From assembly GCA_035645145.1 (NCBI GenBank), contig DASQNC010000073.1, forward strand, positions 62,001 to 126,000: 64,000 bases of DNA. The letters are read 5' to 3'. The notes beneath the pieces were generated by a model. The model made no database searches, was not told the DNA's origin, and saw only the letters and a list, made by a program, of their open reading frames with translations. Position numbers and translations under genes: made by a program. Shown piece after piece: positions 34,487 to 44,258 of this stretch (the stretch's first letter is position 1; each line of letters opens with the position of its first letter). This DNA is from Azospirillaceae bacterium. GTDB taxonomy: Bacteria > Pseudomonadota > Alphaproteobacteria > Azospirillales > Azospirillaceae.

Positions 34487-36094
34487 CTACGGCGACGGCA
34501 TCCGCGGGGACGCCGGGGCGCCCCCCCGCGGCACGGCGGACAGGCACTTGCCCGTGACCGTGGCGGCGCAGCCGCCGCGCGCGGTGCAGCGCAGGTCGGA
34601 GTGCATCTTGCCCGCGACCTCCACGGTGGCGGCGACCATGTCGTCGAAGGACAGGACCGCGTCGAACCCGGCCAGCACCGCCTGACAGGCGGAAAACACG
34701 TGGGCCACGCCGGCAATGTTGCGGGCATGGCACGGGATCTCGACCTCGCCACCCACCGGGTCGCAGACCAAGCCCAGCGTATTCATCAGGCACATGGCGG
34801 CTGCGGCGAAGGCCTGGTCCGCAGTGGCGCCGTAGACGTGGGCGACCCCGGCCGCAGCCATCGCCGCGGAGGCGCCGGTCTCCACGGAGCACCCACCGAC
34901 CTCGGCGGCGAAGGTGCTGCGCGCCGCGAAGACGGCCCCGACCAGGGCCATCACCTGCAATGCGTCCACCAGCGCCGCCCGCGGCACGCCCTGGCATTCC
35001 AGGGCGTACAGGCAGCCGGGCACGACGCCGGCACTGCCGGCCGTGGGCGCGGCGCACACCACCTCGCGGTTGCCGCTCTGCTCCATCGCGGCCAAGGCAC
35101 CGGCGATGGCCTGCCGCAGCACGTCGCCGCCAAGCCCCGGTGGCAGGTTGGCTGCGGCAACGCGACGGGCGGTCGGCTTGAGGAACCGCATCCGGTTGTC
35201 GGCCGGGTCCAGGGACAGCCCGCTGCGGACCGATGCCAGCATCACGTCCAGCCGCTCCTCGAACCAGCCGCGGGCCGTCGCGGTCGTCACGCCGAGGCGC
35301 CGGGCCTCGTGGTCCAGGGCCAGGCCGGCGAGGTCGTCCCCCCGTTCCGCCAGTTCGCGGAGCACACGGTCGGCCCCCTCGAACAGCACCTCACCCGATG
35401 CCACGGGATATTGCCGGGCGGCGCACCAGCGCACGCGTTCGGCCCCCAGCACGTCGCGCAGGCGGGCGCATGTCCGGGGGTCGGCGGGATGGCCGATCTC
35501 CAACACCCAGGTGCCGGGCCCGGCCGCGGTGCACGTCGAGACGGTGTGGCCGGCGGCCTCCACGGCCGCGGCCACGGCCGCACTGTCGGCCGGGCCGCCC
35601 TCGACCACCAGCCCGTGCGCCGTCCCGGTGAAGGGAAGCGGCCGGCCGTCGAGCGCATCGACGGCGAACATCCCGCCGCCCGTGGACACCCCTTCGAACA
35701 GATCGGTGCGATCACGGCCCGCCGCGTCCCGGACCGTCAGCCGGAGTTCCACCCGGTTCGGGTGGTCGGCGCGGCGCAACCGCCCGACTTCGATGTCGAA
35801 GGCGAAACCTTCCCCCGCCCCGAGCCGCGGCAGGATGTGCCGGTAGTCGGGTGACGTCAGCTCCACGCCCCAAAGCCCGGCGGCGAACCCCTCGTCGCTG
35901 CCCTGGTTGGCATAGACCTGCGCGAACGAACCGGACGGGTCGAACCGGACAAGGGCAGCGACCAGCGTCTCGCCCTCCCCCAGCGCCAGTTCCCGCGCGG
36001 TCCGGGCTATCATGTACGGGGCCGCGGAATGGGAACTGGACGGGCCACGCATCACCGGCCCGATGATCGAATTCAGAAGACTGATGTCCTGCAC
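34487..36094 (-). CDS. L-serine ammonia-lyase (iron-sulfur), single chain
   Basis: 535 residues. Converts serine to pyruvate and ammonia. The N-terminal beta domain opens with SLLNSIIGPVMRGPSSSHS. The C-terminal alpha domain carries PTAGSAGVVPG and cluster-ligand-type cysteines in GGCSVE, LVCDPVGG and IPCHARN. Both domains are fused as in SdaA rather than split. It is somewhat longer than the 455-residue E. coli enzymes. The GTG start at 36094 lies directly before DISLLNS; the open frame further upstream overlaps the next gene. It stands convergent with malonyl-CoA synthetase. Confidence 0.9.
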   Translation of the reverse strand: MQDISLLNSIIGPVMRGPSSSHSAAPYMIARTARELALGEGETLVAALVRFDPSGSFAQVYANQGSDEGFAAGLWGVELTSPDYRHILPRLGAGEGFAFDIEVGRLRRADHPNRVELRLTVRDAAGRDRTDLFEGVSTGGGMFAVDALDGRPLPFTGTAHGLVVEGGPADSAAVAAAVEAAGHTVSTCTAAGPGTWVLEIGHPADPRTCARLRDVLGAERVRWCAARQYPVASGEVLFEGADRVLRELAERGDDLAGLALDHEARRLGVTTATARGWFEERLDVMLASVRSGLSLDPADNRMRFLKPTARRVAAANLPPGLGGDVLRQAIAGALAAMEQSGNREVVCAAPTAGSAGVVPGCLYALECQGVPRAALVDALQVMALVGAVFAARSTFAAEVGGCSVETGASAAMAAAGVAHVYGATADQAFAAAAMCLMNTLGLVCDPVGGEVEIPCHARNIAGVAHVFSACQAVLAGFDAVLSFDDMVAATVEVAGKMHSDLRCTARGGCAATVTGKCLSAVPRGGAPASPRMPSP

Positions 36095-36168
36095 GTCCGT
36101 TCCGCCTGCCTGGTCACTGCCACGGACGGAGCTTGGGGAACGGGGCGGCGCGAGGCAAGCCCGTCCGC

Positions 36169-36672
36169 TCAGGCCGCGCGGGTCGCCATCAGCCGGCAGG
36201 CGTCGGCGACGGTGATGTTGTTGGAATAGGCCATGTAGGGCTCCAGCGCCGCCAGCTTCAGGTCGAAGTCGCGCAGCCGCGCACCGGCACGGTGGAAATT
36301 GGCCTCCCGCTCGCGCCGGGCGCGCAGCAGATCCTGCCAGGTGGCATGGGCGAACAGGACGTACTTGTAGCCGCCGTCGTCGGTCGGCACCGCGAGCGCC
36401 GCCGGCGGCTCCAATCCCGGCAGCAGGGGCGTCATGTCGCGGAGGGCGCCGTCGTCCCCGGCATCCTCCGGGCGCCGCCCCTCCGACGTCGCCTCGCGCA
36501 TCACGTCCTTCACTTCGCGGCGCAGGGCCAGCTCCAGAAGCCGCTCGCGCTCCGCGGCCAGCTCTTCGGCATAGCGCCGCCGCACCGCCCGAATCACCTC
36601 GTCGATGGAGCACGGCCCTTGACGCAGCAGGTCGTCACGGGTCTTCCGCAGAAGGGCGCTGATCCGGTTCAT
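36169..36672 (-). CDS. Hypothetical protein, 167 residues
   Basis: Soluble, mostly helical and rich in arginine and glutamate (RRRYAEELAAERERLLELAL, about 31-50), with a possible small globular part at residues 100-160 (YKYVLFAHATWQDLLRAR). No signal peptide or known domain is recognised. The ATG at 36672 is preceded, within 18-36 bp, by a 7-bp inverted repeat (CATGTTG...CAACATG) that overlaps a possible promoter. The neighbours are serine dehydratase downstream and the divergent SRPBCC gene. Confidence 0.65.
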   Translation of the reverse strand: MNRISALLRKTRDDLLRQGPCSIDEVIRAVRRRYAEELAAERERLLELALRREVKDVMREATSEGRRPEDAGDDGALRDMTPLLPGLEPPAALAVPTDDGGYKYVLFAHATWQDLLRARREREANFHRAGARLRDFDLKLAALEPYMAYSNNITVADACRLMATRAA

Positions 36673-36689
36673 GGGCGATCCCGTTTCTA

Positions 36690-36720
36690 CATGTTGTAGC
36701 CCAACATGAAACCGGAACAA
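36690..36720 (-). promoter_or_regulatory. Possible promoter with overlapping operator
   Basis: On the minus strand: TTGTTC (36720-36715), 16 bp, TACAAC (36698-36693). The -10 lies inside an inverted repeat CATGTTG/CAACATG (36690-36696, 36702-36708), a typical arrangement for a repressor site. The regulator is unknown. Confidence 0.35.
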
Positions 36721-36886
36721 CAAGTGGGGTTCGACGTTCCCGAACACCCTCCGGGAGAGAGCGAAAATCGGCGCTTCCGGCCATGGCAGGGCTCGACGCC
36801 CAAGCCCCGGCGCCCCCACGTCCGGCGGAACGCCCTGGGCGCCCCCCTGTTGCAGCGGCAGACAGTGCCTTGGCGGGAGGGACCCG

Positions 36887-37633
36887 GTGACCAATACAAC
36901 CGATTTTGCCTCGCGCGCGGGTGCCTTTGCCCCCGGTGCCGTCGGCGGCACCGCACGGGGGGCGGCGTTGCTGGGCGGTGCCGCCCTGGCGTTCGCAGGC
37001 TTCCGGCGCGGCGGAACCGTGGGCTGGACCCTGGCGGCGGCCGGCGGAGCCCTCGCCTTGGCCGGCTTGACAGGGGAGACCGCCATCCGGCAGGCCGGCC
37101 AGGTTCTGCCGCCGCCCCGGCGGGAGGCCGACGAGCGTTCGCCGCGCACGGTGGCGACGGTCACCATCTTCCGTCCGGCGTCCGAGGTCTACCGGCTGGT
37201 CCGCGACTTCGCCATGTGGCCCCACTTCATGGAGCACCTGGAGAGCGTCGAGGTGCAGGACGAGATCCGGTCCACCTGGACCGCCAAGGGACCGGCCGGC
37301 ACCCGCGTCACCTGGGAGTCGGAGGTGGTCGAGGACCGACCCGACCGCAGTATCGCTTGGCGGTCGGTCGCGGGCTCGCGGGCACCCAACAGCGGTTGGG
37401 TCGAAATGCGCGAGGCGCCGGGCGGCCGGGGGACCGAGCTCCGGGCCGAAATGCGGTACGAGGTGCCGGGCGGACGCCTGGGCGAGGTGGTCGCCGCATT
37501 TGCCGGCCGCAGTCCGGCGGAGGAACTGCGCAACGGACTGCGCCGACTGAAGCAGCTGATCGAGACGGGGGAGGTTCCGACCACCGAAGGCCAACCCCAC
37601 GGGACCCGCAGCCGCTGGAGCATCGCACAATGA
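36887..37633 (+). CDS. Membrane-anchored SRPBCC-domain protein
   Basis: 248 residues. The N-terminal 70 residues hold two alanine/glycine-rich hydrophobic segments. An SRPBCC (polyketide cyclase/START-like) domain follows (about 85-225) with VYRLVRDFAMWPHFMEHLES and AWRSVAGSRAPNSGWVEMR. Such domains bind hydrophobic ligands; the function is unknown. The GTG start has a GGGAGG site. Its stop overlaps the start of the alcohol dehydrogenase (ATGA), so the two are translationally coupled. Pairs of this kind occur in stress-related clusters of alphaproteobacteria. Confidence 0.82.
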   Translation: MTNTTDFASRAGAFAPGAVGGTARGAALLGGAALAFAGFRRGGTVGWTLAAAGGALALAGLTGETAIRQAGQVLPPPRREADERSPRTVATVTIFRPASEVYRLVRDFAMWPHFMEHLESVEVQDEIRSTWTAKGPAGTRVTWESEVVEDRPDRSIAWRSVAGSRAPNSGWVEMREAPGGRGTELRAEMRYEVPGGRLGEVVAAFAGRSPAEELRNGLRRLKQLIETGEVPTTEGQPHGTRSRWSIAQ

Positions 37634-38802
37634 AGGCCCTGTGCTGGAACGGCGTGAATGATCTGCGCGTCGAGAACGTCCCCGACCCGTCGATCCTGAA
37701 CCCCCGCGATGCCATCGTCGAGGTCACGCTGTCGTCGGTGTGCGGGTCGGACCTGCACCTGATCGACGGCTACGTCCCGACCATGCAGCCGGGCGACATC
37801 ATCGGGCACGAGTTCATGGGAACCGTGGTCGACACCGGATCCGAGGTGCGCCGGCTGAAGAAGGGCGACCGGGTGGTCGTGATTTCGATCATTGGATGCG
37901 GCGAATGCTGGCACTGCAAGCAGCAGGAATATTCGCTGTGCGACAACTCCAACCACCAGCCCCAGGCCGAGGAGCTGCTGTTCGGCCAATGCACCGCCGC
38001 CATTTTCGGCTACAGCCACGCGTTCGGCGGCTACGCCGGCAGCCACGCCCAATACATCCGGGTGCCCTTTGCCGACCAGGGGGCCTGCAAGGTGCCGGAC
38101 GGCGTGCGTGACGAACAGGCGGTGTTCGTCTCGGACGCCGCCCCCACGGGCTTCATGGCCGCCGAGATGGCCGCCATCCAACCGGGGGATGTCGTGGCGG
38201 TGTGGGGGGCCGGCGGCGTCGGCCAGATGGCCATGCGCATCGCTTGGCTGATGGGGGCCGAACGGGTCATCGCCATCGACCGGCTGCCCGACCGGCTGTC
38301 CCTGGCCCGCACGGGCAGCAAGGCCGAGACGTTGGACTACACCCAGGTCAACGTCTACGACGCGCTTCTGGAGATGACCGGCGGCCGCGGCCCCGACCGC
38401 TGCATCGACGCGGTCGGGATGGAGGCCTACGCCCCCACCGCCGACTATTGGTACGACCGCGCCAAGCAGATGGCGAAGCTGTCGTTGGACCGGGTCTCGG
38501 TGCTGCGCCAGATGGTCCAGTGCTGCCGCAAGGGGGGCACGATCTCGATCGTCGGCGTCTATGCCGGCCTGATCGACAAGTTCCCCATGGGTGCCGCCAT
38601 GAACAAGGCGCTGACCTTCCGCATGGGCCAGCAGCACGGGCAGAAGTTCGCCCCGCAACTGTTCGAATGGATCCGCGAGGGCCGGCTGGAGACGGCCGAC
38701 ATACTCACCCACCGGATGTCCCTGGACGCCGGTGCGGAAGGCTACCGGATGTTCAAGGAAAAGCGGAACGACTGCATGCGGGTCGTCTTCGCCCCGCACT
38801 GA
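37630..38802 (+). CDS. Zinc-dependent alcohol dehydrogenase (formaldehyde dehydrogenase-like MDR)
   Basis: 390 residues. Catalytic zinc ligands appear as C38 in SSVCGSDLHL and GHEF (H60, E61). The structural-zinc cysteines are in the GCGECWHCKQQEYSLC loop (about 92-107). The Rossmann fold motif is WGAGGVGQMA. The insertion and C-terminal pattern (DAVGMEAY) are those of glutathione-independent formaldehyde-dehydrogenase-like MDR enzymes. The substrate is uncertain. A hairpin (38812-38840) follows. Confidence 0.88.
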   Translation: MKALCWNGVNDLRVENVPDPSILNPRDAIVEVTLSSVCGSDLHLIDGYVPTMQPGDIIGHEFMGTVVDTGSEVRRLKKGDRVVVISIIGCGECWHCKQQEYSLCDNSNHQPQAEELLFGQCTAAIFGYSHAFGGYAGSHAQYIRVPFADQGACKVPDGVRDEQAVFVSDAAPTGFMAAEMAAIQPGDVVAVWGAGGVGQMAMRIAWLMGAERVIAIDRLPDRLSLARTGSKAETLDYTQVNVYDALLEMTGGRGPDRCIDAVGMEAYAPTADYWYDRAKQMAKLSLDRVSVLRQMVQCCRKGGTISIVGVYAGLIDKFPMGAAMNKALTFRMGQQHGQKFAPQLFEWIREGRLETADILTHRMSLDAGAEGYRMFKEKRNDCMRVVFAPH

Positions 38803-38811
38803 CCGCGGCGA

Positions 38812-38840
38812 CCCACTCCCGGGTGCGGCACGGGAGTGGG
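38812..38840 (+). terminator. Hairpin terminator after the alcohol dehydrogenase
   Basis: A perfect 10-bp stem (38812-38821 with 38831-38840, 9-base loop) with a weak pyrimidine tail, 9 bp after the stop. Confidence 0.5.
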
Positions 38841-38958
38841 CTTCGGGCCTGCCCGCACCTCCCGCCAGCCCCCCTGGCCGCCTGCTCCCCTGGCCGCGGC
38901 CACGGTCTTGGGCTAAACGGTCGGAAACACCAACGAAGTGCCGGGAGGAAAGCCGAGC

Positions 38959-40356
38959 ATGCACCCCAACGTCGCGCCGGTCCTGGACCGGATCGAGCAA
39001 ACCTTCGACCAGTCGGTCGCCCGCCTGTGCGACCTGTTGCGCATCCCGTCGGTGGGCACCGACCCCCAGTACGACGCCGACACCCGGCGTGCCGGCCAGT
39101 GGCTGGTGGACCAGTTCAAGGCCATGGGCTTCGAGGCGGGCCTGCGCGAAACCGGCGGCCAGCCCATGGTGATCGCCCATTACCAGGGCCCCGAGGGCTA
39201 CCAGGGCCCGCACCTGATGTACTACGGGCACTACGACGTGCAGCCGCCGGAGCCCCTGGAACTGTGGACCTCGCCGCCGTTCGAACCGACGATCGTCGAG
39301 GCCGAACGCGGCAAACGCGTGGTGGCCCGGGGGGCCGTCGACGACAAGGGCCAGGTGATGACCTGGGTCGAGGCGTTCCGCGCCTGGCACGCCGTGCACG
39401 GCAGCCTGCCCGCACGCATCACTGTGATGATCGAGGGCGAGGAGGAGTCGGGCTCGAAGAGTCTGCTGCCGTTCCTGCTGGCCAACAAGGACGAGCTGAA
39501 GGCCGACATCTGCGTGGTCACCGACACCGGAAGCTGGGACGTCGAGACCCCGGCCATCACCTACATGCTGCGGGGGCTGGTCTACACCGAGCTGACCCTG
39601 CACGGGCCCAGCCACGACCTGCATTCGGGCATGTACGGCGGCACGGTGCTGAACCCGAACCACGCCCTCGTCAAGATCCTGGCGGACCTGCACGACGACC
39701 AGGGCCGGGTGCAAATCCCCGGCTTCTACGACGACGTGGTCGAGCCCGGGGCCGAAGAGCTGGCCATGTGGCGCTCGCTCGACTTCAACGAGGCCGACTG
39801 GATGGCCGGCGTGGGCATGAAAACGCCGTGGGGCGAAGCCGGACGCATGGCGCTGGAGCGCATGTGGTCGCGGCCGACCTGCGACGTGAACGGCATGTGG
39901 GGCGGCTACACGGGCGCGGGCTCGAAGACGGTCATCCCGGCCCAGGCCTCGGCCAAGATCTCGTTCCGGCTGGTCGCCAACCAGGACCCGAAGAAGGTCT
40001 TCGACGGCCTGCGCACCTTCATCGCCGACCGCTGCCCGCCGGACTTCCGGTGGGAACTGCAGGACTTCGGCTCATCGCCGGCGCTCCGCGTGCCGACCGA
40101 CTCGCCCTATCTGCGGGCGGCCATGGGCGGTCTGGAGGACATCTACGGGAAACCGCCGGTGCTGATCGGCTCCGGCGGCTCGATCCCGATCGTCGGCGAC
40201 ATCCAGAAGGTGCTCGGCTTCGACAGCCTGCTGGTCGGCTTCGGGCTGGAGGACGACCGGGTTCATTCCCCGAACGAAAAGTTCGAGCTGGTCTGCTACC
40301 GCAACGGCATCCGCTCCCACGCGGCCATCCTGGCCCGGCTGGCGGAGACCCGCTGA
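38959..40356 (+). CDS. M20 family metallopeptidase (dipeptidase)
   Basis: 465 residues. A di-zinc exopeptidase with the family metal-binding motifs YYGHYDVQPP (His/Asp), ARGAVDDKGQ (bridging Asp), EGEEESGS (general base Glu and ligand Glu) and a late His in HSPNEKF. The lid/dimerisation insert (about 200-330) makes it a CNDP/DapE-like dipeptidase rather than a short DapE. Cytosolic, with no signal peptide. A GGAGGA site precedes the ATG at 38959. It stands alone, ended by a large GC palindrome at 40361-40402. Confidence 0.9.
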   Translation: MHPNVAPVLDRIEQTFDQSVARLCDLLRIPSVGTDPQYDADTRRAGQWLVDQFKAMGFEAGLRETGGQPMVIAHYQGPEGYQGPHLMYYGHYDVQPPEPLELWTSPPFEPTIVEAERGKRVVARGAVDDKGQVMTWVEAFRAWHAVHGSLPARITVMIEGEEESGSKSLLPFLLANKDELKADICVVTDTGSWDVETPAITYMLRGLVYTELTLHGPSHDLHSGMYGGTVLNPNHALVKILADLHDDQGRVQIPGFYDDVVEPGAEELAMWRSLDFNEADWMAGVGMKTPWGEAGRMALERMWSRPTCDVNGMWGGYTGAGSKTVIPAQASAKISFRLVANQDPKKVFDGLRTFIADRCPPDFRWELQDFGSSPALRVPTDSPYLRAAMGGLEDIYGKPPVLIGSGGSIPIVGDIQKVLGFDSLLVGFGLEDDRVHSPNEKFELVCYRNGIRSHAAILARLAETR

Positions 40357-40360
40357 ATTC

Positions 40361-40402
40361 GCCGGCCGGGGCGGGGCACCGGTGCCCCGCCCCCGGCCGG
40401 TC
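40361..40402 (+). terminator. GC-rich palindrome after the M20 peptidase
   Basis: A nearly perfect inverted repeat (GGCCGGGGCGGGGCACC with its complement, one unpaired base) 5 bp after the stop, with no T-run. Confidence 0.45.
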
Positions 40403-40454
40403 TGCAATTGGGACTTCGGATCGACCCCGCGGAAGAGCCGCGCGGCCACCGGCC

Positions 40455-41126
40455 TCAGCCGTACCGCTGCTCCTTCCAGGGGTCGCCCTCGTTGTGGTAG
40501 CCGCGCTCCTCCCAGAAGCCGCGCCGGTCCTCGGCCAGGAACTCGATGCGCTTGAGCCACTTCGCGGACTTCCAGAAATAAAGGCGCGGCACCACCATCC
40601 GCACCGGGCCGCCATGCTCACGGGGGATGGGCTTGCCCTCCCAACTGTGGGCGAGCATCACATTGTCCTCGGCCACCCGCTCGATCGGCAGGTTGGCCGT
40701 GTAGCCGTCGTGGCTGTGGAACAGGACGAACCGGGCCTCCGGCGTCGGGCGGACGACCGAGAGCACATGCGCGGCCTTCACGCCCTCCCACCGGTTGTCG
40801 TAGCGCGACCAAGCGGTGACGCAGTGGATGTCGGAGATGCTGGTCGCGGCCGGCTGGGCCAGGAAATCCGTCCAGCGCCAGACGACCGGGTTCTCCACCA
40901 GCCCGTCGACCGTCAGTGACCAGTCCTCGGGCTTGATGTCGGGCTGCACACCCAGATCCAGCACCGGCCAGTTCTTCACCAAGCGTTGGCCGGGAGGAAG
41001 ACGTTGCTCGGGTTCGGCCGTCGCGCCGGTCAGGTGGCGCCCCTCCCGGGCCCACTTTTCCTTGCTGTCGATCAGGCGCTGCTTGTACTGGCCGCCCGGA
41101 TCCCCGTCCTGCATTCCACCCCCCAT
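40455..41126 (-). CDS. Molybdopterin-dependent oxidoreductase (sulfite-oxidase fold, YuiH-like)
   Basis: 223 residues, a single oxidoreductase molybdopterin-binding domain. The molybdenum cysteine is in DIHCVTAWSRYDNRWEG, and the substrate/pterin residues are in HSHDGYTANLP and REHGGPVRMVVPRLYFWKSAKW. There is no signal peptide, heme domain or dimerisation domain, unlike SorA at the right edge of the window. The natural substrate of this short group is unclear. The start could also be the ATG at 41114. Confidence 0.87.
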   Translation of the reverse strand: MGGGMQDGDPGGQYKQRLIDSKEKWAREGRHLTGATAEPEQRLPPGQRLVKNWPVLDLGVQPDIKPEDWSLTVDGLVENPVVWRWTDFLAQPAATSISDIHCVTAWSRYDNRWEGVKAAHVLSVVRPTPEARFVLFHSHDGYTANLPIERVAEDNVMLAHSWEGKPIPREHGGPVRMVVPRLYFWKSAKWLKRIEFLAEDRRGFWEERGYHNEGDPWKEQRYG

Positions 41127-41177
41127 CCCATCGCGCCTGAAGCCGCGGACCCCCGCCGGCCGGCAGGGTCGTCCGTT

Positions 41178-41828
41178 TCACTTCGTGCCGAACATCCGGT
41201 CGCCGGCATCGCCGAGGCCGGGAACAATGTAGGCATTCTCGTCCAAATGGCTGTCCAGCGCGGCGGTGTAGACCTTCACCTCCGGATGCGCGGCCTGGAA
41301 CACCCGCATGCCTTCCGGGGCCGCCACCAGGGCCATGAACCGGATCCGGTCGCCCGCCGCGCCATGGCGCTTCAGCACGTCCACGGCATGGACCGCGGAG
41401 TGGCCGGTCGCCAGCATCGGGTCCACCACGATGAACATGCGCCCTTCCGCATCGGGCAGCTTCACCAGGTATTCCACCGGCCGCCTGGTCTCGTGGTCGC
41501 GGTAAAGGCCGATGTGGCCCTCGCGCGCCAGGGGCACAAGCTGGACCAAACCTTCGGCCATCACCAGGCCGGCCCGCAGGATCGGCACGACGGCCAGCTT
41601 CTTGCCCTCGATCACCGGGGCATCCATCGGCTCCAGCGGCGTTTCGATCCGCTCCTTGGTCAGCGGCAGGTCGCGCGTGATCTCGTAGCCCATCAGCAAC
41701 GAGATCTCCTTCAAAAGGGCCCGGAACTGGCCGGTCGAGCGCTGCCGGTCCCGCATCTTGGTCAGCTTGTGCTGAATCAGCGGATGGTCGACGACGTACA
41801 GGGAAGGGAATTCGGGGTGCGAGCGCAT
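41178..41828 (-). CDS. upp: Uracil phosphoribosyltransferase
   Basis: 216 residues. Salvages uracil to UMP. The PRPP-binding motif is [21 protein letters not shown], with [12 protein letters not shown] upstream and the uracil-binding tail [17 protein letters not shown]. The length is usual. A promoter (TTGGCG-17-TATAGA) lies 43 bp upstream of the ATG. The molybdoenzyme follows after 51 bp on the same strand and could be co-transcribed. Confidence 0.96.
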   Translation of the reverse strand: MRSHPEFPSLYVVDHPLIQHKLTKMRDRQRSTGQFRALLKEISLLMGYEITRDLPLTKERIETPLEPMDAPVIEGKKLAVVPILRAGLVMAEGLVQLVPLAREGHIGLYRDHETRRPVEYLVKLPDAEGRMFIVVDPMLATGHSAVHAVDVLKRHGAAGDRIRFMALVAAPEGMRVFQAAHPEVKVYTAALDSHLDENAYIVPGLGDAGDRMFGTK

Positions 41829-41870
41829 CGGCGGCGGTCCGGGGCTGTCGGACGGGAACGAGGATCGGAG

Positions 41871-41899
41871 TCTATAAAGCCCGCCTTGGGCGGCGCCAA
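41871..41899 (-). promoter_or_regulatory. Sigma-70-like promoter of upp
   Basis: On the minus strand: TTGGCG (41899-41894), exactly 17 bp, TATAGA (41876-41871). Confidence 0.5.
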
Positions 41900-41946
41900 G
41901 CCCTCTGGAACCGGCTCCAGGCACGCAGGCGGACGTCATGCCGTGT

Positions 41947-42369
41947 TCACGGGGTGATCCCGGGGCCGCGGGTCTTCAGCAGATCGCGGATTTCCGCGAG
42001 AAGCCGCACCTCCTCCCGGGGCGCCGGCTTGGCGGTGCCCCACAGGCGGTTGACCTGGCGGACCAGCAGGAAGACGGCGAGGGCGACGATCAGGAACTGG
42101 ATCAGCGCGTTCAGGAACTTGCCGTACGCGATGGGGGCCGCCCCCGCTTCGCGCGCCTGCTCCAGGGTGGCGTAGGTGCCGCCGTCCAACGGGATGAAGT
42201 AGTTGGAGAAATCGACGCCCCCGATCAGGACGCCCAGCGGGGGCATCAGGATGTCATTGACCAGGGAATTGACGATGCCGGTGAACGCCGCCCCGATGAT
42301 GACGCCGACCGCAAGTTCGACGACGTTGCCGCGCGCGACGAACCCCCGGAATTCCCTCAGGAAAGACAT
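41947..42369 (-). CDS. mscL: Large-conductance mechanosensitive channel MscL
   Basis: 140 residues. Two transmembrane helices (about 14-40 and 72-97) around a periplasmic loop. The pore motif [20 protein letters not shown] and the C-terminal helix [13 protein letters not shown] are typical. It opens under hypo-osmotic shock. An AAGGAGG ribosome site precedes the ATG. Confidence 0.96.
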   Translation of the reverse strand: MSFLREFRGFVARGNVVELAVGVIIGAAFTGIVNSLVNDILMPPLGVLIGGVDFSNYFIPLDGGTYATLEQAREAGAAPIAYGKFLNALIQFLIVALAVFLLVRQVNRLWGTAKPAPREEVRLLAEIRDLLKTRGPGITP

Positions 42370-42618
42370 TCCGCCTCCTTTCCACCCGCCGATGGTCCCC
42401 GGTTCCCCGGCCGACGCCCCAACCTGTCGCAGGCGCCGCTTCGCAGGCAACCGGCGGGATTGGGGGAGCGTCCACAAACGCCGGACTCGGGACGCACGGG
42501 CACGCCTCACCCGTTGGGGGTAAATCCAAGGCCTCCAATCCGTGGCGAACGCCTGCTAGGGTGCACCGCGCAAGGGATCCGGCCCCGACCCCGGGACTCC
42601 ACAAGGAACGAGACCGTC

Positions 42619-44241
42619 ATGACGTTGAAGCTCGCGTTGCGCGCCGGCGCCGCCGTAATCGCGCTGGGTGCCGCCGCCCCCGCCTTTGCCCAGGACTATA
42701 CGCTCTCCATCATCCACACGAACGACGTGCATTCGCGCGTCGACCAGGTGACGGCGCAGGGCAGCTTCTGCACGCCCAAGGACGCGCAGGAGAACAAGTG
42801 CTTCGGCGGCTATCCCCGCCTGATCGGCAAGATCCGCGAGTTGCGGCAGGCGCAACCGAACCCGCTGGTGCTGGACGCCGGCGACGTGTTCCAGGGCTCG
42901 TTGTTCTACACGCTCCTGAAGTCCGACGCGGTCAAGCCGTTCGTGGAGATGGCCGGCTACCATGCCATGACGATCGGCAACCACGAGTTCGACGACGGCC
43001 CGGCGGAGCTGGCCAAGTTCCTGGACGGGCTGAAGACGCCGGTGGTGACGTCGAACATCGACACGAGCCGCGAGCCGCGCCTTCAGAACAAATGGAATGC
43101 CTACCGGGTCGTCGAGATCGGCGGCCAGCGGATCGGCATCATCGGCCTGACCACCAGCGAAACCACCATTTCCTCCAGCCCCGGCCCCACCGTGTCGTTC
43201 GGCGACCATGCCGAGGCGCTGCGACGCAATGTGCGCGAATTGCAGGGCCAGGGTGTCAACAAGATCATCGCCCTGACCCATGTGGGCACGGCCGTGGACC
43301 GTGAACTGGCCAAGCAGGTGGACGGCATCGACGTGTACGTGGGCGGGCACAGCCACTCGCTGCTGCACAACGGCGAGGACCGCCGCAAGGAAGGCCCCTA
43401 CCCCATCGTCGAACGCACGCCGTCGGGAGCGCCGGCGCTGGTGGTCCAGTCCTATTACGCGGGGATTTTCCTGGGCAACCTGCAGGTCACCTTCGACAAG
43501 GACGGCGTGCCGGCCAAGTGGCAGGGCGACACCATCCTGATGGACTCCAAGGTGCCCCAGGACGCCCAGGCGCAGGAGCTGGTGCAGAAGATGGCCGGCC
43601 CGCTGGCCGAACTGCGGGCCCGCCAGATCGGCACCGCGGCGGTGGCGCTGGACGGCGACCGCGTGGCCTGCCGCCACGGCGAATGCACGATGGGCAACCT
43701 GATCGCCGACGCCATGCTGGCCGCCGCCAAGGAGCAGGGCGCCCAGATCGCCATCCAGAACGGCGGCGGCATCCGCACCTCCATTCCCCAGGGGCAGATC
43801 AGTTTCGGCCAGGTGCTGGAGGTCCTGCCCTTCTCCAACGCACTGGCCACCTTCAAGCTGACCGGTTCGGAAGTGGTCGAAGCCCTGGAAAACGGCGTCG
43901 GCCGGGCCGAGAACCCGCAGAACGAGGGCACCGGGCGCTTCCCACAGGTGGCGGGGCTCCGCTTCACCTGGGACGCGTCCAAGCCCACCGGCCAGCGCAT
44001 CGACAAGGTCGAAGTCCGGCAGGCGAACGGCACCTTCGCGCCTCTGGACCGGAACGCCACCTACACCGTCGTGACCAACGACTTCATGCGCAAGGGCGGC
44101 GACGGCTACGCGGTCTTCCGCGACAAGGGCAGGAACGCCTACGACGCCGGCCCGAACCTGGAAGACGTGCTGGCGGCGTACATCCGCCAAACCGGCACCG
44201 TCGAACCCAGGATCGAGGGGCGCATCACCCGGGCGAACTGA
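42619..44241 (+). CDS. Periplasmic 5'-nucleotidase / UDP-sugar hydrolase (UshA-like)
   Basis: 540 residues. A signal peptide (to about A25) leads to a calcineurin-like metallophosphoesterase domain with IIHTNDVHSR (Asp/His), LDAGDVFQGS, TIGNHEFDDG and GGHSHSLLH. The C-terminal 5'-nucleotidase domain (about 330-535) has QNGGGIRTS, FSNALATFKLTGSE and the substrate loop NDFMRKGGDGY. It hydrolyses external nucleotides to nucleosides and phosphate. The start at 42619 has an AAGGAACGAG site; the terminator follows at 44259. Confidence 0.95.
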   Translation: MTLKLALRAGAAVIALGAAAPAFAQDYTLSIIHTNDVHSRVDQVTAQGSFCTPKDAQENKCFGGYPRLIGKIRELRQAQPNPLVLDAGDVFQGSLFYTLLKSDAVKPFVEMAGYHAMTIGNHEFDDGPAELAKFLDGLKTPVVTSNIDTSREPRLQNKWNAYRVVEIGGQRIGIIGLTTSETTISSSPGPTVSFGDHAEALRRNVRELQGQGVNKIIALTHVGTAVDRELAKQVDGIDVYVGGHSHSLLHNGEDRRKEGPYPIVERTPSGAPALVVQSYYAGIFLGNLQVTFDKDGVPAKWQGDTILMDSKVPQDAQAQELVQKMAGPLAELRARQIGTAAVALDGDRVACRHGECTMGNLIADAMLAAAKEQGAQIAIQNGGGIRTSIPQGQISFGQVLEVLPFSNALATFKLTGSEVVEALENGVGRAENPQNEGTGRFPQVAGLRFTWDASKPTGQRIDKVEVRQANGTFAPLDRNATYTVVTNDFMRKGGDGYAVFRDKGRNAYDAGPNLEDVLAAYIRQTGTVEPRIEGRITRAN

Positions 44242-44258
44242 CCGCGAATCCTGTGGCA

